Part shown: piece by piece, positions 22,981 to 34,177 of the stretch
Position numbering within the stretch: position 1 is the stretch's first letter
Layout: the number at the start of each line of letters is the position of its first letter
The notes under the pieces: model-generated
Told to the model about the DNA's origin: nothing
Databases searched by the model: none
The model's input: the letters and a program-made list of their open reading frames with translations, nothing else
Translations under genes and position numbers: made by a program
Assembly: GCF_905220365.1 (NCBI RefSeq)
Contig: NC_061125.1
Span: 12,541,831-12,605,830 of the forward strand
Direction: 5' to 3'
DNA from: Vanessa cardui
Lineage: Eukaryota; Arthropoda; Insecta; Lepidoptera; Nymphalidae
Length of the DNA stretch: 64,000 nucleotides

Positions 22981-23498
22981 TTGGGTTTATTTATGGTCTG
23001 TTAAATTTTACAATGATCTTCATGAAACTACAACATGAATATTTAATGATACACGCTTCAGATTTAATGACGGATTATGTATTAATGAAATCGACCATTT
23101 GCGTGATAAGCCACAACCATAACAGTAGTTACTAAATCTGGCATATGCGTCCATATGCAGGGATTAGCGAGGGGTTGCACTTGTCACAAAAATATTAAGT
23201 GGGTGGAATTGAATATGGTGATCAGTGCACACAGCATCGACATACAATGCTTAGTTCATTAAAATTGGCCCTGGAAACAGAGAAATCAATGGAGCGACTA
23301 TTATTATATTTATAATTTATTTATATGTACTCAACATATAAGTCTATTTATTTATATTTATTAATTAAATTAATATAGAAACAAGTTGTTTTTTTCTACT
23401 TAAGGAGAAAGAAAGCATTAATTTTTTTTTTCAAGTTTTGTAACGATCATTCTGATTCTAGAATTTTAAAATATGCACACTAAATAATATTATTTCGT

Positions 23499-23695
23499 AC
23501 TAATATCTCCCGCGTCTTTGCTCGCGTTTTTAAGGTCATGTGTGTGTCAAAAAAGTAATCTATGTCCTTTCTTGGAGTTCAAGTTTTCTTCATACTATAT
23601 TTCATCAAAATCGGTTCAGCGGTGCGATCGTGAAAGACAGACAGACAAAGTTACTTTCGTATTTATAATATTATCTGTATCAACGTATACGCTTA
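23499..23695 (-). mobile_element. Helitron-like repeat, internally short
   Basis: On the minus strand it begins with a TAATATTATAAATACGAAAG-like block and CTGTCTGTCTTTC, then ACCGATTTTGATGAAATA and GGACATAGATTACTTTTTTG. It ends near GCGAGCAAAGACGCGGG. This is the clearest uninterrupted body of the family here, although its 3' CTAG is lost. Confidence 0.5.
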
Positions 23696-24624
23696 AATCG
23701 GATTGATAAAGTGTCGTGTGAATAGCGACTCTATCGCAACGGTGACACGCTGGTCCGTGATCTCAATACTCCCTTTACATTCGCCGCCACAATGCTCCTG
23801 CGTTATTCTAGACTTTTTATTTCAGTCACGGTCCTTGAATTATGTAATTAGCTGCTCATTGGGAGTTTGGGGGCGTCCTGTAGCTCTCTGTATAATTAGT
23901 ATTCGAGTAAAATAATAAAGCAATCGCTGGAATTGTGCCAACTTATATTATTTTATTAATCTCGTGCCTGTTGTTATTGGTTGCGTTGTATTTAATTAAT
24001 AATAATAAATTATTTTCAATTGAAAATATTAATAGTGCACTTGTTGTAAGAGCAATAAAAAAATTCAATTAATAATGAGTAGCAAGTGCTATCGTTCATG
24101 TTGTGTTATTGTGCCGACGTTTTTGTCCCGTTCCAAGCGGCCCCTTCAAATAAAGCGCATTTGGCATAACAATAGATTAAAAAACGCAAGCATAAAAAGC
24201 ATCCGCGGTTATCTATTAGTATCTAGTTAGAATTACACACGCAGATGTTACAAAAATAATAATCCGTTTCACTGACGAGCCCTCACGAACGAGTCTCTTA
24301 AAAAAATATTACCTTTTACCTGAACGGTGAGTTAAGACAGTAGGATTTATCTTGAATAAATAGTCGATGCCCGGCTTTGAAGACTTACAAATTGTCTTTT
24401 TTTTACTTAACGTAATATATTATACCGGGAGTCTAATTTTAGAGAAACTTCTGTGTTTTTTTTTGTACTTTTGACTACTTTTTGTATAGAATGCTTTTAA
24501 TATCGTGGTGTTTATATAAAGTTTTTTAGTATTTATGTAGTTCTAATCATGTAACTACATAATGCTATTTAAATAATTCTTGTTTTAGTAGTTGTGATCG
24601 GGAGAAGGGTAGATATAGGGTAGG

Positions 24625-24727
24625 GTACCTTATGTCCCTTTTGCAATTTTTGCAAGTTCGATACAGCGGTCAATGTGAAAGTACAACAAACAAACGAACT
24701 TATTTTCGTATTTATAAGTTAGGACAA
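24625..24727 (-). mobile_element. Helitron-like repeat, 5'-part remnant
   Basis: A TAAATACGAAAATAAGTTCG block followed by TTTGTTGTACTTTCAC and GACCGCTGTATCGAAC resembles the 5' portion of the family on the minus strand. The 3' half is missing. Confidence 0.4.
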
Positions 24728-24755
24728 ATGTGAGTATTAAAAGTGGTCGTACGCC

Positions 24756-24805
24756 ATTTTTTAACTGAATTCAAAAAGGAGGACGTTATCAAATCGTCTG
24801 TGTTT
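24756..24805 (+). repeat. Fragment of a CTTCAAAAA-GGAGGA repeat
   Basis: It shares TTTTTTAACTGAATTCAAAA plus AGGAGGACGTTATCAAATCG with the longer copy at 55546-55793. It is a short remnant of an interspersed repeat whose class I do not recognise. Confidence 0.45.
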
Positions 24806-26700
24806 TCTTTAGTTTAAGCGTTGAAAATGATTCAAAAACCAATGTGACATAGCGTTTATCTAAATTCGATATATATTTTTTATAAATATGTATATGCATG
24901 ATGATGATTGAACTAAATAAACTGTATGTGGATAGCATACAACATTTAGTGGAAGAAAGTAAAATGAACGTATATTTATGTCCAAAGTTCTTAGAAAATT
25001 CAATTTAAAGTATCACGCTGATGAGTTGTGTTACAAGTCGTGACATTGTAGGAATATAGAGTTACATTACAGTGCAATATCAGCGCCAGGTGTGTTACGT
25101 ACACTACGAGTATGTCTGTCTGTTTATACAGACTATTGTTTACTTTAACCTTTACAAAAACTTTACGTCGTCCTCGTATTTTATGAATAATGCTTTTGAC
25201 ATTTCTGTATTGTTTTCAATTACATTGTACATCACAAAAATGTACGATCGTTCTCTATGTGCACTTATTAAAAGTGTTGTATAAAAACATGAATTATAAT
25301 TATAATATTTAGCTATGTAATTGAATGTAGATTATTAATAGTACTGTTTTGATAATCAATTTGAAAATAGTAGTAACAAAGGGTAATAAACATCTTCCAT
25401 TGGTATGTAATATGACTTAAAATATGACCTTTCGGAAACTTCAATGCGTTCAGGGTCTAAATAGTAACATACAAACTCACGAAGTGGATTCAAACATTTT
25501 ATATGTCGAGTGGATCGTAGTATAAACGTAACATTTAAGCAACAAGAAATTTGATAGTCATGTTTGACTTTCTTTCTAAATACATCTCAAGCTTATCCCA
25601 TGATGCAAAACCGTTATTTGATATTTTGACGAAAACCATGTAACTTACAATGAGCAGTTAGTAGCAACAAGTTGGGGATTTCCTGTTTCGCCACCCATCT
25701 GCGGACGAATCGTTTAAAAATATCACATTACAGATTATACACAGGCATTGAAAAGTGCGGATGTTTCTTTGGATGATTTCGGGGTGCCTTTTTGTATTTT
25801 TTGAACCGCACAGATATTGAAGGGCAATTAATGATTTTCAATGCATTATGGGTGTACTACCAGTTCCGACCGGAAAATACAGAGCTTACAATGCGTAATA
25901 CGATATACAGCCACCTGTTGTCTTCGAATAAACCTTCGAAATGAAATCGAATGCGAATATTTGATATGTATTAAGGTTTTATCGTGCTGTACTGTTTGCT
26001 CTCAGGCGAGGGTCGGCTTCAATTTAGTAATTTAGACAACTTACACAATAAGCGCGTTCGTCTGAACCTTTCAGCTTTCAGTGCGAAATCGTAACTCACT
26101 CCGATACGAGAGGGCGCTGAGATTGGTTTAAATATTTTAATTTCAATTTTAAATTTGCTATGCTTATAAATAATACGTAAATATATTAAATAACTAACCG
26201 TTGTTGAAACATTTGTATGTTTTAAAATAACTAAGCTATGAAATGTTACTATGACGTAAATATTTAAATAACAATAATAGAGATAAATAGCATAGATACA
26301 TTTGTTAGTAATTTGAATAATTAAATATGAAACCTATATAGCGAACTGAAGCTAATGAAATTATTGTGTCAAGATATTTATTAGAATTATAATATGAGGG
26401 CTGAGGGCCAATGGTGCATTGGATAGAACAATACGAACTTATCACGTTGAAATCCTTGCAAGAAAATCTATTTTTATAAGTGCTTAATGTTTTAAATTAT
26501 GCACTCGGTTTCATGTGAATGCGTTCATCCGGAATGGAATTGAATGGTTAGAATAAAAACCTTTATGACTTTTCTTTATTTATTTATTCATATTTTATTT
26601 CACAAAATGTGAAGAACAGTTTGGTATAACAGTGGCAGTAAGATATAATATAAGTAAAAATAAAAAAGGTTGTTGTTGTTGTTTTTAACTTACTGTTTAT
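24806..26700. other. Intergenic, nothing recognised
   Basis: No domain-bearing frame or repeat hallmark was seen. Frames at 25072-25284 and 25841-26035 look like chance. Confidence 0.5.
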
Positions 26701-26701
26701 A

Positions 26702-26932
26702 CGACCTCTATGGTCGAGTGGTGTGTACACCGGTTTTCATGGGTACGCTACTCTGAGGTACCGTGTTCGATTCCCGGCCGAGTCGATGTAGATTACCATT
26801 AGTTTTCTATGTTGTCTTGGGTCTGGGTGTTTGTGGTACCGTCGTTACTTCTGATTTCCATAACACAAGTGCTTCAGCTACTTACATTGGGATCAGAGTA
26901 ATGTATGTGATGTTGTCTCATATTTATTTATA
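26702..26932 (+). mobile_element. Second tRNA-derived SINE family, copy 1
   Basis: A tRNA-like head contains TGGTCGAGTGGTGTG (box A) and GTGTTCGATTCCC (box B). The body includes CATAACACAAGTGCTTCAGC, and the end is a TATTTATTTATAA tail. It is unrelated in body and tail to the TTG-tailed SINE. A sister copy in the same orientation lies at 29274-29507. Confidence 0.75.
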
Positions 26933-26934
26933 AA

Positions 26935-27147
26935 TGCCTCATTGCTTTAAGTAATCCTCTCACTTTGAGGAGAATGCTTAGAGCTTAATACACCATGCTG
27001 CCCCAATGCGTCTTGGATACACAGTTCGTTAAAACACGGCACATGGAGATTTCACACGTTGTTTTCTTTTCCCGTCAAGCACGATGTGGCTTGTAAACAC
27101 AAATTTGATCCCGCAATCACCAGTCAAGATGCACGCGCTCTAATTCT
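26935..27147 (-). mobile_element. Diverged TTG-tailed SINE, abutting the second SINE family
   Basis: On the minus strand it retains GAGCGCGTGCATCTTGACTG, a box B region GATTGCGGGATCAAATTTG, the ATCGTGCTTGACGGG block and CTCCTCAAAGTGAGAGGA. The TTG tail is lost. It starts within a few bases of the end of the previous SINE, in opposite orientation. Confidence 0.65.
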
Positions 27148-27550
27148 TTTGTTTTCTCGCATAATATTAACACACACATATTTAGAAATGTATTGTAAAC
27201 AATTGTTTCAATAAAAGAGGTTTTATTCCAAATAATAGAACTATGAAATTGTTTTACGTTTATATTATCATAAGGGAAGCATAGTATAATTATAAGAAGT
27301 CTTATTCTGTTATTACGATTGGATTGCTCACTCCTCGGGTGCTATTAAAGTAATGATATAATTATTTTATTATCATACACGTATTAAAGGCTGTATAATA
27401 TAAAGTCAATCAATAGGTTATGGTGATTTTGTATTTGATAGGATTATATCAATAACGTCAAATTAACTATCATAAAATACATATATAGCGCATATGTACA
27501 TTAAGAAAAGATTCTCTTGTTCAATCCGTTGGAACATTTGGGTTATCTAT

Positions 27551-27981
27551 ACTTCTATATTAATATTATACATATAAAAGTAACTCTCTCTGTTTGTCTG
27601 TTACTCTTTTACGACCAAGCTAATGAAATCAAAATCAAAATAAACTTTGTTATTCAAAAGTGGGCTTTTACAAGCACTTTTGAATCGTCAATTAACAATT
27701 AAGTGAAGCTACCACCGGTTCGGAATGTAGATTCTACCGAGAAGAACCGTCAAAAAACTCAGTAGTTACTCTTTTTCAACATTTAAAAAATACAAAGTGA
27801 TGTTAGTTAATACAATTATTAAATTAATATATCATGCGTGGAAGTCAACAGGTAATAAACCGAATTTGATAAAATTTAATGTGAAGTAAGCTTGATACTC
27901 CAAGGAAGGATATACACTTTTTTTGCCCAACTCATGACAATCAACTCACTAAAAGCGAGCAAACCCGCGGGAGACAACTAG
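27551..27981 (+). mobile_element. Helitron-like repeat split by a LINE 3' fragment
   Basis: The left part starts near CTATATTAATATTATACATA, continues through CTGTTTGTCTGTTACTC and stops at AAGCTAATGAAATC. The right part resumes at AACCGAATTTGATAAAATTT (27,857) and ends with a CCCGCGGG-bearing stem and CTAG (27978-27981) followed by T. The LINE fragment 27633-27835 lies between. This copy has the best-preserved 3' terminus in the window. Confidence 0.55.
27633..27835 (-). mobile_element. LINE 3'-end fragment nested in a Helitron-like repeat
   Basis: On the minus strand this reads through a TTTTTGACGGTTCTTCTCGG block, ACCGGTGGTAGCTTCAC and AAAAGTGCTTGTAAAAGCCC to a TTTTGATTTTGATTT tail. It is the same family as at 18.0 and 44.0 kb. 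The insertion point is in the AATGAAAT region of the host repeat. Confidence 0.6.
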
Positions 27982-28467
27982 TTATAAAATGATTTAACGA
28001 TTTCTGTTACAAATTAAACGAAATGTATTAGTCATTATGGAGTTTGATAGAATATGTCAAAAATCGGCCGTTTTTTGAAGTTGTATTTGCAGTGCACATT
28101 AAATCAATAAGATTGATATTTTATTACATAATAATGTTTATGAAGATACACACGAAGTATTAAACATGACTCAACCCATCCAACAGCGGCCAAGCAATAA
28201 TAATATATCTACCATAGAAACGTCAGCGGTACCAAAGATGGTAATTGCAAATTGATAATTGCAATTACACGAACAAAATAAACTATGAAATCGTGCTAAA
28301 CTGCTCACTTATTGGAGATAATAATTTATATACTGTATAATATTTAATTGCTTATAACTTACATCTATATAATAGAATTGTCCGTTTGTTGTTCATAAAC
28401 CAATGGGCTAAGTTATATTTTGGGTGACAATATTATGAAATAATTTTGGCATGAATCTTTAAATCTT

Positions 28468-28700
28468 GCTTGGTTAGGTTTTGTGCAAGCCTACCTGGGT
28501 ATCCACTTGACCATTGAACAACAATTATGTGTATTACTTGGTTCGGATATAATAGAAGCGAGTCGAATTACAAAACGGACATAAAATCGGTCCCATTCTT
28601 GGTCGTGTATTAAAGTTATAACTTTTTCTGTCATCGTCTATGGTTGGCGTTCACCACTTACCAAGGAGTTTCATTTAGTCTGTCTTCCGATATTTAAACG
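28468..28700 (+). repeat. Strongly diverged A-tailed ~285-bp repeat
   Basis: Recognisable blocks in order are GGTTTTGTGCAAGCCTACCT, AACGGACATAAAATC, GTCTATGGTTGGCGTTCACC and ACTTACCAAG. Much of the middle is eroded, which makes this one of the older copies. Confidence 0.45.
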
Positions 28701-29273
28701 AAAACTTAGTATAAGTCATATTTATCTGGACTGCTTATTACTATATCGGATTTCAACGAATTTGTTAATGTTAACTAAGTATTACGAACTATATATAGCA
28801 TATAAATTTGTATATTAAAGATGAGTTTAAAATTGTTTCGGTAGGTATGGTATAGTATTGTCTTAATATGTTGAGGTTATATGGGAATACAAGGGATGTG
28901 TACTTTTTGAAATTTTGGAGTTGTTTGGTTGTAAATTACATTTTCATATAATAGGCAGCGAAGGGGTAGAAGTTTGGTCTACTCCCTAAAGTCACACTGC
29001 CCATGAACATCTTCAACATCCGGAGGTTTTTTAGTGAAACATGGATTTAGTATCAAGCGAAGTCATACTTTGGCACTAGTTTTATATTAAATTTGCTACG
29101 ATTAGTGCACCTGGTGGGAGGCAAATAATATCCCATCCACTTTTATTGTACGGATTTCCTTCGAGGTCGTTTATTAAAGGTTAATTGGTCTCCTTAAAGG
29201 TATCTCTGTTACTTTATCATCATTTATTTGATTGATTTTATACTTTAAACAAGCTAATACCTCCATCATTTGA

Positions 29274-29507
29274 CGACCTCCGTGGTCGAGTAGTGTGTAC
29301 ACTGATTTTCTTGGGTACGCCACTCCAAGGACCCAGGTTCGATTTCCGGCCCAATCAACGTAGAAAAAGTTCATTTGTTTTCTGTGCTGTGTTGGGTCTA
29401 CTTGTTTGTGGTTCACGTCTGATTTTCCATAACACAAGTGCTTCAGCTACATACATTAGGACCAGAGTAATGTATGCGATGTCGTTCAATATTTATTTAT
29501 CATTATT
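29274..29507 (+). mobile_element. Second tRNA-derived SINE family, copy 2
   Basis: Box A TGGTCGAGTAGTGTG and box B GGTTCGATTTCC are present, followed by CATAACACAAGTGCTTCAGC and a TATTTATTTATC tail. It is collinear with 26702-26932 over its whole length. Open frames on both strands across it are not genes. Confidence 0.75.
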
Positions 29508-30478
29508 TATTGATATAATGTCGATTTTCTTTTAAAAAATACGAAGTTGCTGTTTGGATATGTGTTAAGGTTGCACCGTGTGAATGAACGATACTGAAAT
29601 ATCATTCATATGAAATCTCTGGAGACTGAACATTGAAGAGCGTTAACCCGTTGGTCTTGATTTTAGTTGTAGACATATTTTAATACAAAAGTTACTTTAC
29701 GTACATTCGAAGACAAGGCTCAATAATTTTTTACTGACCTTAATCGAAGTGATTACAATTTCGGATGATTCCTCTGGAGCTATAAGCTCATAGACCAGTG
29801 CCGACATAATGTGTACTCAAGTTAGTAACTCAGAATAAAATATTCAAACAAATTATTATTTTAATAATCAAACTATAAGCATGGACCATCACTCGTTCAC
29901 TATAAGCTAACCTTAATAGTATTGATAGTATTATACAATATTAAATGGTGATACGTTTTAAAATTCACTCCGGGTGACCGGAATAAGTACCCTGACTATC
30001 ATCAAACAGGATTTGAAAGCTGACTGTCGGAATAACGTCCGCTCGGTCCCATAACATATTGAAATTTATACTTTTAATTTGCTCTAAGCTAATAAATATT
30101 TGTGTATCAAGCCGATCGTAAATGTCGAATTTACAGGCAAAGTGTTACCGATGTAGCTCGCATTTGCATTTCAATTCACCATATAAGTTTTAAATAATAA
30201 CCATAGGCTTTTGAGTTATAAGCGTAATATAATGCTGGATTAACGTGTTTATTAAATTAAATATTAATTTTATAATACTTAAAAGTAATATACTTATGAG
30301 TTGAAATGATTATGAGTCCAAAGGTTTAATATTTCGGCGATTTCTACAAAATGTTAAACGTAATATTTCATTATATTTAAAGTTAAGGCCTCATTTTATT
30401 CCAAGATGTAGGATGGAGGATGTAGGAACAATTCAATAATTAAATCTAGCGAATAAATAATAAATGGTTTTCATTTCT
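29508..30478. other. Intergenic, nothing recognised
   Basis: AT-rich sequence without gene or repeat hallmarks that I can support. Confidence 0.5.
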
Positions 30479-31197
30479 AAGGCTGCGTGTACATGGCGCT
30501 GCAATCGCACCGTCTTGGGACCACATGCTGGGTATATAAACGAAAACCGCACCGCAACCGTGCGGGGTCCGCGTTTCAAACGTAAATCCCCTCATTAAGT
30601 AGTAAATCTGCGATCACATTACAATATTCCAATATAATAGTTACAGTTCTGACTTTTGTTTTAAGCAAACAATATATTATTATGTACGAAGTGCCATTAA
30701 GCTGGATTGTGTGAATAATATATACTAAAAGAAGAGATGTTTTATTGTAGTACCTACATCCATATAAACTTTACAATGATGTCACAATACGTAAAATATA
30801 CTAGAGCGGTTCGTCGCTGTTTCATTCGTGTGATATTCAAACTGTTTACTTAGAAATTCTAATTTCAAAATTTGTAAAATTCTATGTAGACAACGAGAAA
30901 AAAAAATAATGAACGGAAAGTACGATATTGTTTTTTTGCGCATGTCTTGTTCTTGCCTGAAAGACGTAAACCAAAACTACATTCATCAAGACTATAAACT
31001 GTATCAATGAATATACAGAGTTTAAGATGTGATAAATTTAAGATATATAGCGGTAACGGTTTCAATTTCAATGTATAAAAAACTGTGGCACGACCTCAGC
31101 GCTTACACGCACACGGCCCGTATGCGGTTTTTTCTATACAATAGTATAACATGCAATCCGGCGCCAGTGCGACTATAGCGTCATGTAAAAGAAGCTT
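30479..31197. mobile_element. Candidate non-autonomous DNA transposon with long imperfect inverted arms
   Basis: The left arm (about 30479-30580) contains GGCTGCGTGTACATGGCGCT and AACGAAAACCGCACCGC. The reverse complement of the right arm (about 31088-31197) contains TTACATGACGCTATAGTCGC and AGAAAAAACCGCATACGG in the same order. By eye the outer 23 bases agree at about 18. About 500 bp of AT-rich sequence separates the arms. No target duplication is certain; the arms end near AAGGCT and AGCTTA. The class is unknown. Confidence 0.4.
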
Positions 31198-34029
31198 AAA
31201 TAAATTCATTTGATATTAAGGTACTAATTTAAATATGTATTTTAAAATATAATAATAGTTTATTTATTGTAACAAGATTATCATATTCATTGCGATTTAA
31301 TTACGATCGTATTATTATTACGATTATAAATTTAACGACGTTGGATTGAACTCGTATCTTGTCCTAAGCTCACCCACGATCGCAAGTGTAGTGATAAATA
31401 ACTGAAACATTTATGAGGACATTAAGCGTTGTGGCCGTTTTGCATTGCGTTGCGGGGACGCGATAAAACGACGCATTGGAGTTTCGCGCCACGTTTTGAC
31501 GGAGCGAAACGGAATGACCGTGCGGTGCGGACTTGCTACGTCTTATTACGATCACTGTCAATGGAAATATATAAAAATCCATCCATTAAAACCTTTTTTT
31601 TTTAAATATAAATTTACGTTGCTAGCGATTTAACTGATAAAATTATTGCTCGTTCGTTCTTGAAATTATCAAGACATTTTTCGAAAGTAGCATTTTTTTT
31701 CTAATTTTTATGTAAATCATTTTTATTCTATATTGATTTATTCAATGATTTTTAACGTTACAATTTTTTACTTCTTTTTTTTTTAAATAAATAATTGAGA
31801 ACGTACTCGTTTGATTGTTCAAAGAAATATAAAATGATTATACGAATACATTGCAAATTACACATAAATAATGGAATTTATCATATATAAGGATATTACC
31901 AGACAATGGGCCTATTAAGGGAATTCGTTGCGTATAAGCGGCACGCGTCCTTCCCGCGCTTTCGAACTCAAAGCCGCCGCCATGTTTGCATTTCGATCCG
32001 CAAGCAACCTGTGTTTAAGTTGACTCGGGAATTATATCGCAGCGATTAGTGTAATAACTGGTTGGCTCAAGGCTTTTTCTTGTTTCACCCTGGACCATGT
32101 GCTCTCTGACATCCGTACGCATTGAATCGCCTCGCTCAGTCGATTGTTTGGACATCGCGGGCCCATTGTCTTCTGCATTGTAAATGTATAATTATCGCAT
32201 GATATATATGTTTTATATGTACATGTTAACGAAATTACAAGACAAATATTAAGTATCTGAAGATATAAGATATTTACTGAAACAATGCCATCAATTAAAT
32301 TAATACGTAGTTGAAAAAAGGTAGTGAGGTTTTTTAAATTAATTCATTTGATAAAATTACGATAAAACCTACAAAAAAGCCAGGCTCATTTCTTGTAATA
32401 CAATACGTCATTTGTAATGTAATAAAGCTATTTAAATAAATAAAAAACTAATAATAATACACCTATGATAATGTTTTAATAAATTTATTTAGTATCATTA
32501 CTGGTACGTGTCTTGGTATAGGAAGGCTCTGAAAGTTTTGCGTACAGAGAGTCCGTACAATAATGTAGTAGTTTTACATACATTCGTATCGTAAATATTG
32601 ATTGTACAGCAAACAGGCGCATGTAATTGCGTGTGCCGAACGCAGCTTTTACAGAACTAGTTGCAAACCGCATGGAATGTATGTAGAGTCGCACGGAAAT
32701 TGTTTACACGATTTCGTTCTCTATTTCAATGGCAATAAGAATTACACGTTTATAAAATATATGGTCCGCCGTTCAACAGAATGCTCCGAGACATTAATGT
32801 GTATTTATTGTACGCGTCTTGTAATGTTTTTATCGTCTGTTTTCGAACGATTTGCTCTGATGTTTAGAATTAAGAGCCTTTTCTACTGCAATATATTTTA
32901 AGAGATTTTAGAGGACATTTTTAAATCTGGAGTATTTCCTTAAGTTTATCACCCATTAAATGTATTTAATAACGTAATTATGGTAAAGTCATTTGTAAAC
33001 ATGATTTTTATTTTACTTCGACTATTTTCGTTTGTGAATCCGTAATTATTTAAAGAAGTTGCCTGTTCTAAATTAAAAATAATAATAGATTCAGTAATCT
33101 TTTAATTTGCATATTTACGATTTCACGATGGTTTAAGCGTTATTATTTTTTTATTTATTTTCGTATCTCATTATGTATCTAGCCTGCCTGCGGCTGTTTT
33201 CTATTAATATTTTAATTGAATGATGAAACGTTAGTAATTATAAAGCCGGTATAAGATACTTAAATACAATAACAAAAAGAAATAACCAATACTCAGTAAG
33301 AACTTTGTTATTTGATTTTAGGTTTAGCGCAATATTTTAAAAAAATATTATTATAAAGAGTTTATTTAACTTACATAAGAAATGCAAAAAATACTTAACA
33401 TAGTATAATTATACATACATAGTATAATTTAAAAAACCTTTTTGAAGATAAACAAAAAACAATCCGTATATTAAAAAAAATAATAACGTATAAAATACGT
33501 ATATGCTTGGGCAGTCTAACTGTACCATCGTATAATACGATTCGTATTGTGCATATGAACACCATTATAAAAAAACTGATAATCCAAATTCATGTGAACT
33601 TGGCTTTATACTTCAATATAAATTAAAAAAGGAACGCCTCCTAGGTTGACTAAATTATGTCATTATACCGCATACGATATTTTATGTTATAATGGTCATC
33701 TTGATAATTTATACCTAATCAAAGCTGCACATGCGTTATTAAATAATGTAAAATATGTGGCATGTTAATGGTATGAAACAATATTGATCAGTTATTTTTC
33801 ATTTTAATTTTATAATTCCTACAAATTTTGGAAATATTCCATTCCAAAAAGTATTTATATTTATAATATATAATCACAATTTTTTTGCGTCTTAATCTAA
33901 TAATGTATTCTTCTTTATTTAATTATATTTAACCAGACTAAATTGAAAATTATTCCACGCAATACACTTTCAAAGATGATACATAGATCTTTGTAATTTT
34001 ATTGACATGAATAAAACAGTCAGTAGCCA
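31198..34029. other. Intergenic, with two GC-rich patches
   Basis: The patches at 31425-31530 and 31915-32170 are GC-rich against AT-rich surroundings and lack long open frames. The first is reminiscent of the GC-rich arms at 30.5 kb; the second contains AAAGCCGCCGCCATG and is not shared with other parts of the window. The rest is featureless. Confidence 0.4.
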
Positions 34030-34177
34030 GTGGAACTACAGGAATAGCTTAATTCCTAAGGTTGGTAGCGCAGTAGTGATGTAAGGTATTGTTATTTAAA
34101 ACAGACGCACTGCCTATGGGCGGTGACCACTTACTCTGTGGTAGCTCATATGCCAGTCCACCTGCCCATAATAAAAT
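34030..34177 (+). repeat. 3' part of the A-tailed ~285-bp repeat
   Basis: AAGGTTGGTAGCGCAGTAGT, a GATGTAAGG block, ATGGGCGGTGACCACTTACT and CTCATATGCCAGTCCACC are all present in order. The 5' half is missing. Confidence 0.65.
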
